Shown: one piece after another, positions 42,858 to 49,739 of the stretch | Numbering within the stretch: the first letter of the stretch is position 1 | Layout: every line of letters begins with the position of its first letter | Source of the DNA: Candidatus Methylomirabilota bacterium | GTDB taxonomy: Bacteria > Methylomirabilota > Methylomirabilia > Methylomirabilales > 2-02-FULL-66-22 | Assembly: GCA_026387775.1 (NCBI GenBank) | Contig: JAPLLC010000028.1 | Coordinates: 7,154 to 56,892, forward strand | Direction of reading: 5' to 3' | Length of the DNA stretch: 49,739 nucleotides | Position numbers and translations under genes: made by a program | Notes under the pieces: model-generated | Database searches by the model: none | Told to the model about the DNA's origin: nothing | Seen by the model: only the letters and a program-made list of their open reading frames with translations

Positions 42858-43655
42858 CGACATCACCTGGCCGCCGCAGATATTGATCGCCTGTCCCGTC
42901 ATCCCTGCCGCGGCGTCCGAGGCCAGATAGACGACCAGGTCGGCAATCTCCTTCGGCTCCAGGATCCGCTGGATCGGCACCGCGGCCAGGGCTTGCCGGC
43001 GGAACTCCTCCGGGCTGATCCCCATCGTCTCTGCCGTCTCCCGCATCCCGAGGGCGGCCATGTCCGTCTCGACCCAGCCCGGGCAGACGGCATTCACCGT
43101 GATCCCACGGCCGGCCACCTCCAGCGCCAGGGCCCGGGTGAAACCGATGATCCCATGCTTGGCCGTGCAGTAGGCCGTGTAGGCCGGAACCCCGAACTTC
43201 CCCAGGATGGAAGAGAGGTTGATAACGCGGCCGCCGGAGACCAAGCCGTCTGTTTGGGTGTGGCTCGGCATGCTGCGCAGCACTTCGCGCGTAGCGTAGT
43301 AAGTCCCGAGCAGCGCGGAGTCCAGCACGGCTCGCCAGCGGTCGTCGTCCTCCGACTCGATCGGGATGCGGGCATTGATCCCGGCGTTGTTGACCAGAAT
43401 CTGGATCGGGCCCCAGCGGGCCACGACGGTCTGTACGAGATTGCGGACGTCGGCCTTGTCCGTCACGTCCGCCCGGAACCCCAAGACACGCCCGCCGCCG
43501 GGGGAGATCTCGTCGGCGGCCTTCCGGACCGCCTCGGCGTTCCGCGCACAGAGCGCCACCTTGGCTCCCTCATGGGCCAGCGCCTGGGCGATGGCCTTGC
43601 CGATCCCCCGACTGGCCCCCGTGACCAGCGCCACCCGATCCTGCAGGATGCCCAT
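42855..43655 (-). CDS. Short-chain dehydrogenase/reductase
   Basis: Start at ATG 43655 (MGILQDRVALVTGASRGIGK) with GAAGGAGG upstream. The 266-residue protein has the NAD(P)-binding TGASRGIG, LVNNAGIN, the catalytic serine in INLSSILGKFG and the Y-x-x-x-K in AYTAYCTAKHG, then VNAVCPGWVETDM. It is a classical SDR such as 3-oxoacyl-ACP reductase-like enzymes; the substrate is not evident. The stop codon is supplied by palindromic repeat copy D, so the extreme C-terminus (GGQVMS) may differ from relatives. Confidence 0.92.
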   Translation of the reverse strand: MGILQDRVALVTGASRGIGKAIAQALAHEGAKVALCARNAEAVRKAADEISPGGGRVLGFRADVTDKADVRNLVQTVVARWGPIQILVNNAGINARIPIESEDDDRWRAVLDSALLGTYYATREVLRSMPSHTQTDGLVSGGRVINLSSILGKFGVPAYTAYCTAKHGIIGFTRALALEVAGRGITVNAVCPGWVETDMAALGMRETAETMGISPEEFRRQALAAVPIQRILEPKEIADLVVYLASDAAAGMTGQAINICGGQVMS

Positions 43656-43707
43656 GTTGCCTCCTTCACTCGGGTTATTCGCGGACAATAGCGCGAGTCC
43701 TCCTCAT

Positions 43708-43820
43708 CCAATGACCAATCCCCAATGACCAATGGTGGTACGCGCGCACGGCGCGCTGGCAAGATCAGGAGGTGACCCGCGTCCGCCCTTGGTCATTCTC
43801 CAATTGGAAATTGGTCATTC
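43708..43820. repeat. GGTCATT-type inverted repeat element, copy 2
   Basis: Ends CCAATGACCAATCCCC and GGAAATTGGTCATTC; internal GGTGGTACGCGCGC and GGCGCGCTGG match 15383-15502. It lies between the SDR and adenosyltransferase genes. Confidence 0.75.
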
Positions 43821-43826
43821 CGCCGC

Positions 43827-44369
43827 TCACCACGGGATCTCCGAGTGGCCCGCGCGATGATTCGCGAGCCGCGCCAGGACGAAGAGGAGATCGGACAGCC
43901 GGTTGAGGTAGGCCAGGAACACGGACAAGACCGGCTCCTGCTCCGCCAGGGCCACCAGTCGGCGCTCCGCCCGTCGGCACACCGTCCGGGCGAAATGGAG
44001 TCGCGCGCCTGCCTCGCACCCCCCCTGAAGGATGAAGCTGTTCAAGGGAGGCAGGGTCGCCTCGGCCTGGTCGATGGCTCGCTCCAGCGCGGTCACTTTG
44101 GCCTGCGGAAAGGCCATCTTCTCGGGGAGCGACGTCTCGCCCCCCCGTGGGTCCGCGACTTGCGCCCCGAGGGCAAAGAGGTCCCGCTGGATCTGGACGA
44201 GGAGGTCCGCCGTCTCGGCATCCGCGAGGGCGGCGCGGGTGAGGCCAAGGCAGGCGCTCAGCTCGTCGATGGCGCCGTAGGCTTCCACCCTGAGGAGGCT
44301 CTTCCGGACGCGCTGCCCGCCCGGCAGGCTCGTCTCGCCCTGATCCCCGGTCCGCGTGTAGATTCTCAC
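43827..44369 (-). CDS. PduO-type ATP:cob(I)alamin adenosyltransferase
   Basis: Start at GTG 44369 (reads VRIYTRTGDQGETSLPGG) with GGGAGG upstream; the frame remains open into repeat E but that is unlikely to be translated. The 180-residue protein has the ATP-binding N-terminus TRTGDQGETSL, ERAIDQAEATLPPLNSFI, and RTVCRRAERRLVAL followed by YLNRLSDLLFVLAR, the PduO signature. It converts cob(I)alamin to adenosylcobalamin, the cofactor of mutases and other radical enzymes. No B12-dependent mutase is in this window. Confidence 0.93.
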   Translation of the reverse strand: MRIYTRTGDQGETSLPGGQRVRKSLLRVEAYGAIDELSACLGLTRAALADAETADLLVQIQRDLFALGAQVADPRGGETSLPEKMAFPQAKVTALERAIDQAEATLPPLNSFILQGGCEAGARLHFARTVCRRAERRLVALAEQEPVLSVFLAYLNRLSDLLFVLARLANHRAGHSEIPW

Positions 44370-44396
44370 CGACGACCTCCCGCCCCCGCGAAGACC

Positions 44397-44552
44397 AGCG
44401 GGCTGCTGGAATATCCACTTTCGCCCAGGCTGCTCAAAAAGGTCCAGATGCAAGGCGGCGCGCGTAAGGCCGAGTGAGGCGTACTGGGGTACGCCGCAAC
44501 GAGTGCCTAAGCAAGCCAACGCAGCAGATGGGCCTTTTTCAGCAGCCTGTTA
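44397..44552. repeat. Palindromic dispersed repeat, copy E
   Basis: Long form, from AGCGGGCTGCTGGAATATCC to TTTTTCAGCAGCCTGTTA. The terminal TTA is the stop codon of the SirB1-like gene. It separates that gene from the adenosyltransferase. Confidence 0.88.
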
Positions 44553-45404
44553 GTTCAGCGCCACCACCCGCTGGCGGAGGCTGCGCAGGTGCTCGCGGAT
44601 CACCCCGCTGTCTTCCGCCTCGGGAACCAGCCGCAGGTACCGTTCCAGATCGGCGCTCGCGTCGGCATAGCGCTTGAGCTGGCACGAGAGCAGCCCGCGG
44701 TCCCGGATCTCGCTCGCCGTCTGCGGCTGCAGGATCACCAGGCGCTCCACGATGGACAGCGCCTTGGCGTATTCCTGATTGTTGAAGTAGATCATCTTCA
44801 GGTTGGTGAGCATCCGGGCCAGGATCTGCCGGGTGCCGACGGTGGCGAGCATTCCCCGCTCGAAGCAGAGCTTCCCGCCGTAGATTCGATCCAGGATGCG
44901 CTGATAGTCCGGATTCGAGAGGATCCTGCCGCCGCCGAACGGATCGACCACGATCTCCTCGTCCCGCCCCTCGTATTTGACCAGGAAATGGCCGGGCATG
45001 CCGACCCCGTGCAGGGGGAACCCGATGCGCCGCGCGGCCTCCAGGTAGACCGCGGAGAGCGTGATGGGAATCCCGATGCGCCGGTCCAGCACCTCGTTCA
45101 GGAAGCTGTTCTTGGGATCGTAGTAGTTCTCCGGGTTTCCGCGGAATCCCAGCCGCTGGAACAGATGCTCGTTCAGGGCGGCGATCAGCCGATGGGGGTC
45201 CAGGCTCCCATCCGCCAGCCGCTGCACTTCCTCGCCCATGGCATCCAACCGCGCGAGATAGACCGCCACGTCCAGATCCGGGTACTCCTCCTTGGCGATG
45301 AGCAGCGCGGCCTGCGCAAGGTCGATGGCAACCTCCGGCCCCTGGACCAGTTGCGCGAAGGCCAGACGACAGGGCGGTGGCATGTCTTCCGCGTGTTTGG
45401 ACAT
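44550..45404 (-). CDS. SirB1-like transglutaminase-fold protein with TPR tail
   Basis: The 284-residue protein starts MSKHAEDMPP. The N-terminal part has LNEHLFQRLGFRGNPENYYDP, FLNEVLDRRIGIPITLSAVYLE and GVGMPGHFLVKYEG, the signature of the SirB1/TPR_9 family; the usual transglutaminase cysteine is not present in the IPITLS segment. C-terminal helices (RMLTNLKMIYFNNQEYAKAL, CQLKRYADASADLERYLRL) form TPR-like repeats. Function in bacteria is poorly known, and binding to a partner rather than catalysis is likely. Its stop lies within repeat copy E. Confidence 0.88.
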   Translation of the reverse strand: MSKHAEDMPPPCRLAFAQLVQGPEVAIDLAQAALLIAKEEYPDLDVAVYLARLDAMGEEVQRLADGSLDPHRLIAALNEHLFQRLGFRGNPENYYDPKNSFLNEVLDRRIGIPITLSAVYLEAARRIGFPLHGVGMPGHFLVKYEGRDEEIVVDPFGGGRILSNPDYQRILDRIYGGKLCFERGMLATVGTRQILARMLTNLKMIYFNNQEYAKALSIVERLVILQPQTASEIRDRGLLSCQLKRYADASADLERYLRLVPEAEDSGVIREHLRSLRQRVVALN

Positions 45405-45485
45405 GGGTGATTATCTGTCTTTCAGGACGACTGGACGCTTTGACCCTTGCCGTCCGGCGCCGGCTCTGACATCCTTACAGAAGCC

Positions 45486-46352
45486 ATGAGGATGCCCATG
45501 GTTGGGACGATGCTCTGGCGTGTCCCCCTGCTCGCGAGCGTCTCGCTGGCAGGGATCCTGGGGGCGATCATGATCCTAGGGTTGGAGAAGTTCGCGCTCT
45601 ACTTTCCCGAGCGCCAGCTCGATGCGACGCCGCAGTCCGTGGGGCTCGTCTACGAGGACGTGTGGTTTGCGGCCGCGGATGGCGTCAAGCTCCACGGCTG
45701 GCTGGTGCCCGCGCCCGGGGCGCGCTTCACCGTCGTGTGGTTTCACGGCAATGCTGGCAACATCAGCCATCGCGTGAGCAACATCGGCTACCTGCATCGC
45801 CTGCTCCGGACAAACGTCTTCATCTTCGACTACCGCGGTTACGGGCAGAGCCAGGGCGGCCGCTTCAGCCTGTCGGAGGAGGCCACCTACCGGGATGCCG
45901 AGGGGGCCGTGGCCTACCTGCGCTCCCGGCGGGACCTGGCGGGCACCCGCTTCGTCTACTTCGGCCGCTCGCTGGGAGCCGCCGTCGCCGTCGAACTGAC
46001 GCGCCACGACCCGCCGGCCGGGCTGATCTTGGAGACGACGTTCAGCACGCTCAAGGACGTCGCCCGGGTGCACTATCCCTTCGTGCCCCTATTCTTCCTG
46101 CAGACCAAGTACGAGACGGTGCACAAGCTCCCGGAGATCCGGGTCCCCATCCTCATCCTGCACGGCGATCAGGACGAAGTGGTTCCGCTGGAGCAGGCCG
46201 AGCGGCTCTACGCCGCCGCCAACGAGCCCAAGACACTCCACGTCATCCACGGCGCCCGCCACAACGACACCTACGTGGTTGGGGGGACCAAGTACTTCGA
46301 CGTCTGGGCGCAGTTCCTGCAATCGCTGGATCGGTTGCCCAATGATTTATAA
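45486..46352 (+). CDS. Alpha/beta hydrolase, membrane-anchored (BEM46-like)
   Basis: Start taken at ATG 45486 (MRMPMVGTML); a nearby ATG five codons on is possible. The 288-residue protein has one N-terminal hydrophobic anchor (VPLLASVSLAGILGAIMILG). VVWFHGNAGNISHR supplies the oxyanion hole, GRSLGAAVAVE the nucleophile serine, LILHGDQDEVVP the acid and HGARHNDTY the histidine. This is the ABHD13/BEM46-type hydrolase layout, whose bacterial substrates are generally unknown. It is divergently placed from the SirB1-like gene, with an 80-bp shared upstream region. Confidence 0.9.
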   Translation: MRMPMVGTMLWRVPLLASVSLAGILGAIMILGLEKFALYFPERQLDATPQSVGLVYEDVWFAAADGVKLHGWLVPAPGARFTVVWFHGNAGNISHRVSNIGYLHRLLRTNVFIFDYRGYGQSQGGRFSLSEEATYRDAEGAVAYLRSRRDLAGTRFVYFGRSLGAAVAVELTRHDPPAGLILETTFSTLKDVARVHYPFVPLFFLQTKYETVHKLPEIRVPILILHGDQDEVVPLEQAERLYAAANEPKTLHVIHGARHNDTYVVGGTKYFDVWAQFLQSLDRLPNDL

Positions 46353-46469
46353 CATGCTAAGAGGGGCGTGCAAAGGTCGCCGTCGGAGAACTGACCCACC
46401 GCGACCCGCGGCGGGACGGCCCGGACAGGAGAAGCTACGGGACCCAGGCCGAGGCTGGCGGGAGCCGGT

Positions 46470-46694
46470 ATGAAGCTCGAGTTCACCAACAACGCGCAGG
46501 CGCGCATGCTCGATCGGGAGATCCGCAAGGCCGACATCCTGGCCGCGATCGAGTCCCCGGAGCAGCTCGCTCCCTGCATGGAGAAGTGCTGGCACGCGCG
46601 CAAATCCTTTGGAGCGCGCACCCTGGAGGTCATCTTTACCCGGGACCCCCTCCAGGCGCAGATCATCACCGCCTACTGGCAGGAGTCCAAATGA
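46470..46694 (+). CDS. DUF4258 domain protein
   Basis: The 74-residue protein starts MKLEFTNNAQARMLDREIRK. The opening segment and the strand TLEVIFTRDP followed by QIITAYW match the DUF4258 fold, which is related to RelE/BrnT-like small proteins. The downstream gene overlaps by 4 bp (ATGA), a strong sign of coupled translation. Such DUF4258/DUF2283 pairs are common and are predicted, but not generally proven, to be toxin-antitoxin systems. Confidence 0.82.
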   Translation: MKLEFTNNAQARMLDREIRKADILAAIESPEQLAPCMEKCWHARKSFGARTLEVIFTRDPLQAQIITAYWQESK

Positions 46695-46918
46695 AGATCA
46701 GCTACGATCCAAAAGCGGATGCGCTCTACATCAAGTTCCAGGAGGGCACCGCCAACCGGACCCGCAAGGTGGAAGAGGGGATGCTGGTGGACATGGACGA
46801 GAACGGCCGCCTCTATGGCATCGAGATCATCGGCATGAGGGGCCGCATCCCCATCCCCGAGCTGGGCCGGATCATCCTCGACCTGCCGCTCGCCGGCACC
46901 GAGCCCGCCCGCGCCTGA
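46691..46918 (+). CDS. DUF2283 domain protein, putative antitoxin partner
   Basis: The 75-residue protein begins MKISYDPKADALYIKFQEG, the DUF2283 signature, and continues MLVDMDENGRLYGIEIIGM. The ATG overlaps the TGA of the DUF4258 gene. The C-terminal PIPELGRIILDLPLAG is short and proline-containing. In pairs of this type the DUF2283 member is taken as the antitoxin; this rests on gene context only. Confidence 0.82.
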   Translation: MKISYDPKADALYIKFQEGTANRTRKVEEGMLVDMDENGRLYGIEIIGMRGRIPIPELGRIILDLPLAGTEPARA

Positions 46919-46927
46919 GGCGGCCTT

Positions 46928-46976
46928 CCACGTTGAACGTTCAACGTTAAACGTTCAACGCCCCCGTTCAACGCCG
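46928..46976. repeat. Tandem AACGTT palindromes between convergent genes
   Basis: CGTTGAACGTTCAACG (46931-46946) is a perfect 16-bp palindrome, overlapped by TTAAACGTTCAACG and followed by GTTCAACGCC. It lies between the DUF2283 gene and the convergent methyltransferase, whose stop is inside it. A related TCCACGTTCAACGTT occurs near 19155. Confidence 0.65.
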
Positions 46977-47888
46977 ATCCTTCCGGCCGCGCACGACCGC
47001 GGCGATGGCGCGGATGTGCTCCGGCGTGCTTCCGCAGCAGGCCCCCACGACCCGCGCGCCGGCATCCAGGATGGCCGGATAGGCGGCCGCCATGGCCTCG
47101 GGGGTGAGATCGTAGACGGTCTTGTCTCCCACCATCTTGGGAATCCCCGCGTTCGGATACGCCGCCAGAAACGCCCCGGTGGCCGTGCGCATCTCGGCGA
47201 GGCTCGCCGGCACCCGCCCCGGCCCCCCATCCCCGCAGTTGCACCCGACGATGTCGGCGCCCGCCGCCATGAGCTGTTCCGCCGCGTCGGCCGGGCTCGT
47301 CCCCCACATCGTCCGATCGACCCCCTTGGCCTGGTTGAACTGGAAGGTCATGCTGCACAACACCGGCAGGCCGGTGGCCTCTTTGACGGCCTTGATGGCG
47401 AGCAGCGCCTCGTCCGGGATCATCATCGTCTCGACGGCGAAGAGGTCCACGCCCCCCTCCGCCAGGGCCAGCGCCTGTTCTCGGAAGCTCTCGTAGAACA
47501 GCTCCGCCGGGGTGTCGCCCAGGGGCTCGAAGGTGTCGGGCAGGTGGCCGGTCGGGCCAATCGACCCCGCCACGTACCCGCCGGACGGGCAGACGGAGCG
47601 CGCCAGGCGGGCCGCCTTCTCGTTCAGTTCGCGGCAGCGCTCTTCGAGCCCGAAGGCCTTGAGCTTCAGCCGCGTCCCGCCGAAGCTGTTCGTCTCCACC
47701 AGATCGCTGCCCGCGTCGAAGTAGGCCCGGTGGACCCCCTGGAGGACCTCCGGGCGTGTGTCGTTCCACAACTCCGGACAGGAGCCGGGCGCGAGCCCGG
47801 CCTGGAAGAGCATCGTCCCCATGGCCCCGTCGAGGATCAGTACGTCGGATTGCAGTCGCGCCAGAAATTCCTTCCCATGAGATCCCAT
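46968..47888 (-). CDS. Homocysteine S-methyltransferase family protein
   Basis: Start at ATG 47888 (MGSHGKEFLARLQSDVLILD) with AGGAGGG upstream. The 306-residue protein has the family core DGAMGTMLFQAG, DLVETNSFGGTR, GSIGPTG, and the zinc ligands in VGCNCGDGG and ARVVGACCGSTPEHIRA. It matches the homocysteine-binding domain found at the start of MetH and in stand-alone BHMT-like enzymes. It should transfer a methyl group to homocysteine; the donor may be a methylated amine, betaine or a corrinoid protein. No corrinoid-binding domain is attached. Confidence 0.9.
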   Translation of the reverse strand: MGSHGKEFLARLQSDVLILDGAMGTMLFQAGLAPGSCPELWNDTRPEVLQGVHRAYFDAGSDLVETNSFGGTRLKLKAFGLEERCRELNEKAARLARSVCPSGGYVAGSIGPTGHLPDTFEPLGDTPAELFYESFREQALALAEGGVDLFAVETMMIPDEALLAIKAVKEATGLPVLCSMTFQFNQAKGVDRTMWGTSPADAAEQLMAAGADIVGCNCGDGGPGRVPASLAEMRTATGAFLAAYPNAGIPKMVGDKTVYDLTPEAMAAAYPAILDAGARVVGACCGSTPEHIRAIAAVVRGRKDRR

Positions 47889-47971
47889 GCCGGTGTCCCT
47901 CCTGTAGATCGTCCGATCCCCGCGTGAGAGTGTTCCGTTCTTGTATCGCAAAGGGCATGGGGGTGACAAGA

Positions 47972-48106
47972 GGAAATCGGTCCGACCGGACGACGCAAAG
48001 ATTTGCCTTGCATGTCCCGACAGCAGGTCATAAAAGTGGGGAAATCGGGCCGACCGGACGACGCAAAGATTTGCCTTGCATGTCCCGGCAGCAGGTCATA
48101 AAAGTG
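47972..48106. repeat. 68-bp tandem repeat, two units
   Basis: GGAAATCGGTCCGACCGGAC through CAGGTCATAAAAGTG occurs at 47972-48039 and at 48040-48106 with about three differences. It lies in the divergent intergenic region between the methyltransferase and the dehydrogenase. Both units contain CCGACCGG and CATGTCCCG. It may be a duplicated regulatory site. Confidence 0.85.
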
Positions 48107-48192
48107 AGCCTGCCGCTGGGGCGGGCGGCGGAGCGCCGTCGCGCCAGGTTGGATCTCTCAACCGATTCACCCACATCCTTCGGAGGGCTCTC

Positions 48193-49161
48193 ATGGGATT
48201 CGTCGTCATCCACACCGATCCGCTCCATTCGGATTTCAGCGCCGAACACGAGGAACTCTCCGCGATCGGGGCCGAGTTTCGCACCGTCCGGTGTCACACC
48301 GAGGAAGAAGTGGCCGCCGCCTGCAAGGACGCCGACGGCCTCATCGTCACCTACGCCAAGGTGGGCCGCACGGCCTTGGCGGGCATGCCGCGGCTGCGCA
48401 TCATCGTGCGGACCGGCGTGGGGTACGACACGCTGGACGTGCCGGCGGCCACAGAGCGCAAGGTCATGGTCGCCAACGTGCCCGACTACTGCATGAGCGA
48501 GGTGGCCGACCACACCCTGGCGCTCCTGCTCGCCTGGTGGCGGCGGATCGGAGAGCTGGACCGGCAGGTGCGGACCCAGGGCTGGGGCCTGCCCGTGAAG
48601 CCGGTGCTCCGGCTGGAGGGCCGGACCCTGGGGATCCTGGGGTTGGGGCGGATGGGGCAGGCCGTGGCCGTCCGCGCAAAAGGCTTCGGGGTGCGGCTGC
48701 TGGGCTATGACCCCTTCGTGTCGAAGGACGGCTTCGCCGCGCTGGGGGTCGAGCCGGCGAGTCTCGAGGAGCTGTTCCGCGCCTCCGACATCCTGACCCT
48801 CCACTCGCCGCTCACGGCCGAGACGCGCTGGGTCGTCTGCGAGAAGTCGCTCCGCCTCATGAAGCCCACGGCGGTCGTGGTGAACACCTCCCGCGGGGGG
48901 CTGATCAACACCGACGACCTCGCGCGCGCCATCCGCGAGGGGCGGATCGCGGGGGCGGCACTGGACGTGCTCGAGGTCGAGCCGCTGCCCATGGACCACG
49001 CGATCCGCAGCCTCCCCCGGGTGCTGCTCACGCCCCACGCCGCCTGGTACTCGGAGGCGTCGGAGCCGGAGCTGCGCCGGCGGGCGGCCCGCATCGTGGT
49101 GCAGGCCCTCAAGGGCGAGCGCCCGGCTTCCCTGCTCAATCCGGAGGTGCTGGGGAAGTGA
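48193..49161 (+). CDS. D-isomer-specific 2-hydroxyacid dehydrogenase (CtBP-like)
   Basis: Start at ATG 48193 (MGFVVIHTDPLHSDF) with CGGAGGG upstream; upstream codons fall in the tandem repeat. The 322-residue protein has VRTGVGYDTLDV, the NAD-binding LGILGLGRMGQAVAVRA, HSPLTAETRW, NTSRGGLINTDDL with the catalytic arginine, the glutamate in LDVLEVEP, and the histidine in LLTPHAAWYSEASEPE. This is the C-terminal-binding-protein-like branch; it reduces 2-keto acids or oxidises 2-hydroxy acids. The exact substrate is unknown. Confidence 0.92.
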   Translation: MGFVVIHTDPLHSDFSAEHEELSAIGAEFRTVRCHTEEEVAAACKDADGLIVTYAKVGRTALAGMPRLRIIVRTGVGYDTLDVPAATERKVMVANVPDYCMSEVADHTLALLLAWWRRIGELDRQVRTQGWGLPVKPVLRLEGRTLGILGLGRMGQAVAVRAKGFGVRLLGYDPFVSKDGFAALGVEPASLEELFRASDILTLHSPLTAETRWVVCEKSLRLMKPTAVVVNTSRGGLINTDDLARAIREGRIAGAALDVLEVEPLPMDHAIRSLPRVLLTPHAAWYSEASEPELRRRAARIVVQALKGERPASLLNPEVLGK

Positions 49162-49430
49162 GACCGGTGCAGCGCACTAGGTACAGACGGACACAAATTC
49201 GATGACGTATACGTTGGCCGGATAAATCCAGGTCCCCCGGGCCGACCCGAGACGCCGCGCCACACCCATCCCATGGATGGGTACCCGGCTCCCCCGTCCC
49301 CGGCACGGAGGTCCGCTCCCCGAGCGGACCGACCCGGGGTAAGGGCGAGCCGGCATCGACGAGGCGCTAGGCGTTCGAGGGGCGGTCCGGGGGACCGGCG
49401 ATACGTCACCGTAATTGCGGATAGGAGCAC
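49162..49430. other. Structured intergenic stretch
   Basis: No gene. Perfect hairpins are visible: CCCATCC-CAT-GGATGGG near 49267 and GGTCCGCT...AGCGGACC near 49312. GGGTACCC sequences resemble the extra hairpins inside repeat copies C and F. A structured RNA cannot be excluded. Confidence 0.35.
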
Positions 49431-49608
49431 TAGCAGGGTGCTGAAAAACTCACTTTTCGGCAGGCTGCTCAAAAGGGCCCAGATGCTAGGCGGCCCGCGA
49501 AGGGCCGAGTGAGGCGTACTACAGGTACGCCGCAGCGAGTGTCCGAGCGGGCGGGTACCCAGCCGCAGGCTGGGTGACCGCAGATGGGTCTTTTTCAGCA
49601 GCCTGCTA
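49431..49608. repeat. Palindromic dispersed repeat, copy F (expanded)
   Basis: From TAGCAGGGTGCTGAAAAACT to TTTTTCAGCAGCCTGCTA, both ends intact and complementary. The middle carries an extra GGGTACCCAGCC...GGCTGGGT hairpin as in copy C. Its last CTA is the stop of the leftward partial gene. Confidence 0.88.
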
Positions 49609-49739
49609 GGATGCTGCCGGGGGGGCCGCCGCTTCATACTCCTCGCGGGAGATGAAGCGTCCCCCCTGGACCTCCTGGGTCTGGATGCGGTAGGCGGCGT
49701 CGAAGGTGATCTCGGCCGGCATCAGGCGAAAGCACTTGC
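49606..49739 (-). CDS. C-terminal end of an unidentified protein (start outside window)
   Basis: The minus frame entering from the right edge reads KCFRLMPAEITFDAAYRI, then VQGGRFISREEYEAA, and stops at TAG 49608-49606, inside repeat copy F. Only 44 residues are visible; there is no recognisable domain. Codon use fits the neighbouring genes, so it is probably a real gene. Confidence 0.6.
   Translation of the reverse strand, partial: KCFRLMPAEITFDAAYRIQTQEVQGGRFISREEYEAAAPPAAS

Noticed and set aside
43827-44396. Cobalamin riboswitch upstream of the adenosyltransferase
   Set aside because: Only 27 bp separate the start codon from repeat copy E, too short for the element, and no B12-box is visible.
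47972-48106. CRISPR array
   Set aside because: Only two contiguous 68-bp units with no spacers; no cas genes in the window.
47889-48192. SAM or cobalamin riboswitch near the homocysteine methyltransferase
   Set aside because: No conserved riboswitch core could be recognised; the space is filled by the tandem repeat.

Overview
This is a GC-rich bacterial chromosome segment with no rRNA, no CRISPR array and no phage structural genes. A TRAP transporter, PEP carboxylase, sigma-54-type regulators, ornithine-cyclodeaminase-like and 2-hydroxyacid dehydrogenase genes, together with many short palindromic repeats, suggest a soil or groundwater bacterium of the Methylomirabilota/Rokubacteria or deltaproteobacterial type. 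No marker gene settles the taxonomy.

The window has two characters. From 1 to about 12.3 kb it is an accessory, defence-like island. It holds three unrelated Fic proteins, all with an inhibitory IEG(N/E) helix; a primase-helicase of the TOTE conflict type, broken in two by a frameshift, followed by a small calcium-binding-like protein; a PD-(D/E)XK nuclease-like protein whose tail runs into an IS3 remnant; a three-helix membrane protein; a BrnT/BrnA toxin-antitoxin pair; and two copies of a tRNA-Val 3' end. Transposon scars (RAYT-derived miniature elements with perfect inverted ends, IS3 fragments) sit between almost every gene. Smaller accessory modules recur later: a nucleotidyltransferase/winged-helix pair bracketed by a partial duplication of a flavoprotein gene (16.9-19.6 kb), a DUF234-type ATPase with a tandem palindromic operator (24.9-26.3 kb), and a DUF4258/DUF2283 pair (46.5-46.9 kb).

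The rest is ordinary metabolism and signalling: aldo/keto reductase, secreted 5'-nucleotidase, ornithine-cyclodeaminase-like enzyme, PEP carboxylase, beta-hydroxyacid dehydrogenase, a TRAP transporter (DctP-DctQ-DctM) with a GntR regulator, a solute-binding protein fused operonically to a large hybrid histidine kinase, an AcfC-like binding protein, an NtrC-type two-component system whose kinase carries two matching cysteine motifs, dienelactone hydrolase, YgfZ, SDR, PduO-type adenosyltransferase, a SirB1-like protein, a homocysteine S-methyltransferase and a 2-hydroxyacid dehydrogenase.

A family of 130-195 bp palindromic repeats occurs six times (15.1, 22.8, 30.7, 42.7, 44.4, 49.4 kb). Five of the six end exactly at the 3' end of a leftward gene, and four of them supply or overlap its stop codon. 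The most promising leads are the Fic/TOTE island, the duplicated-flanked nucleotidyltransferase module, the cysteine-bearing kinase and the stop-codon-targeting repeats.
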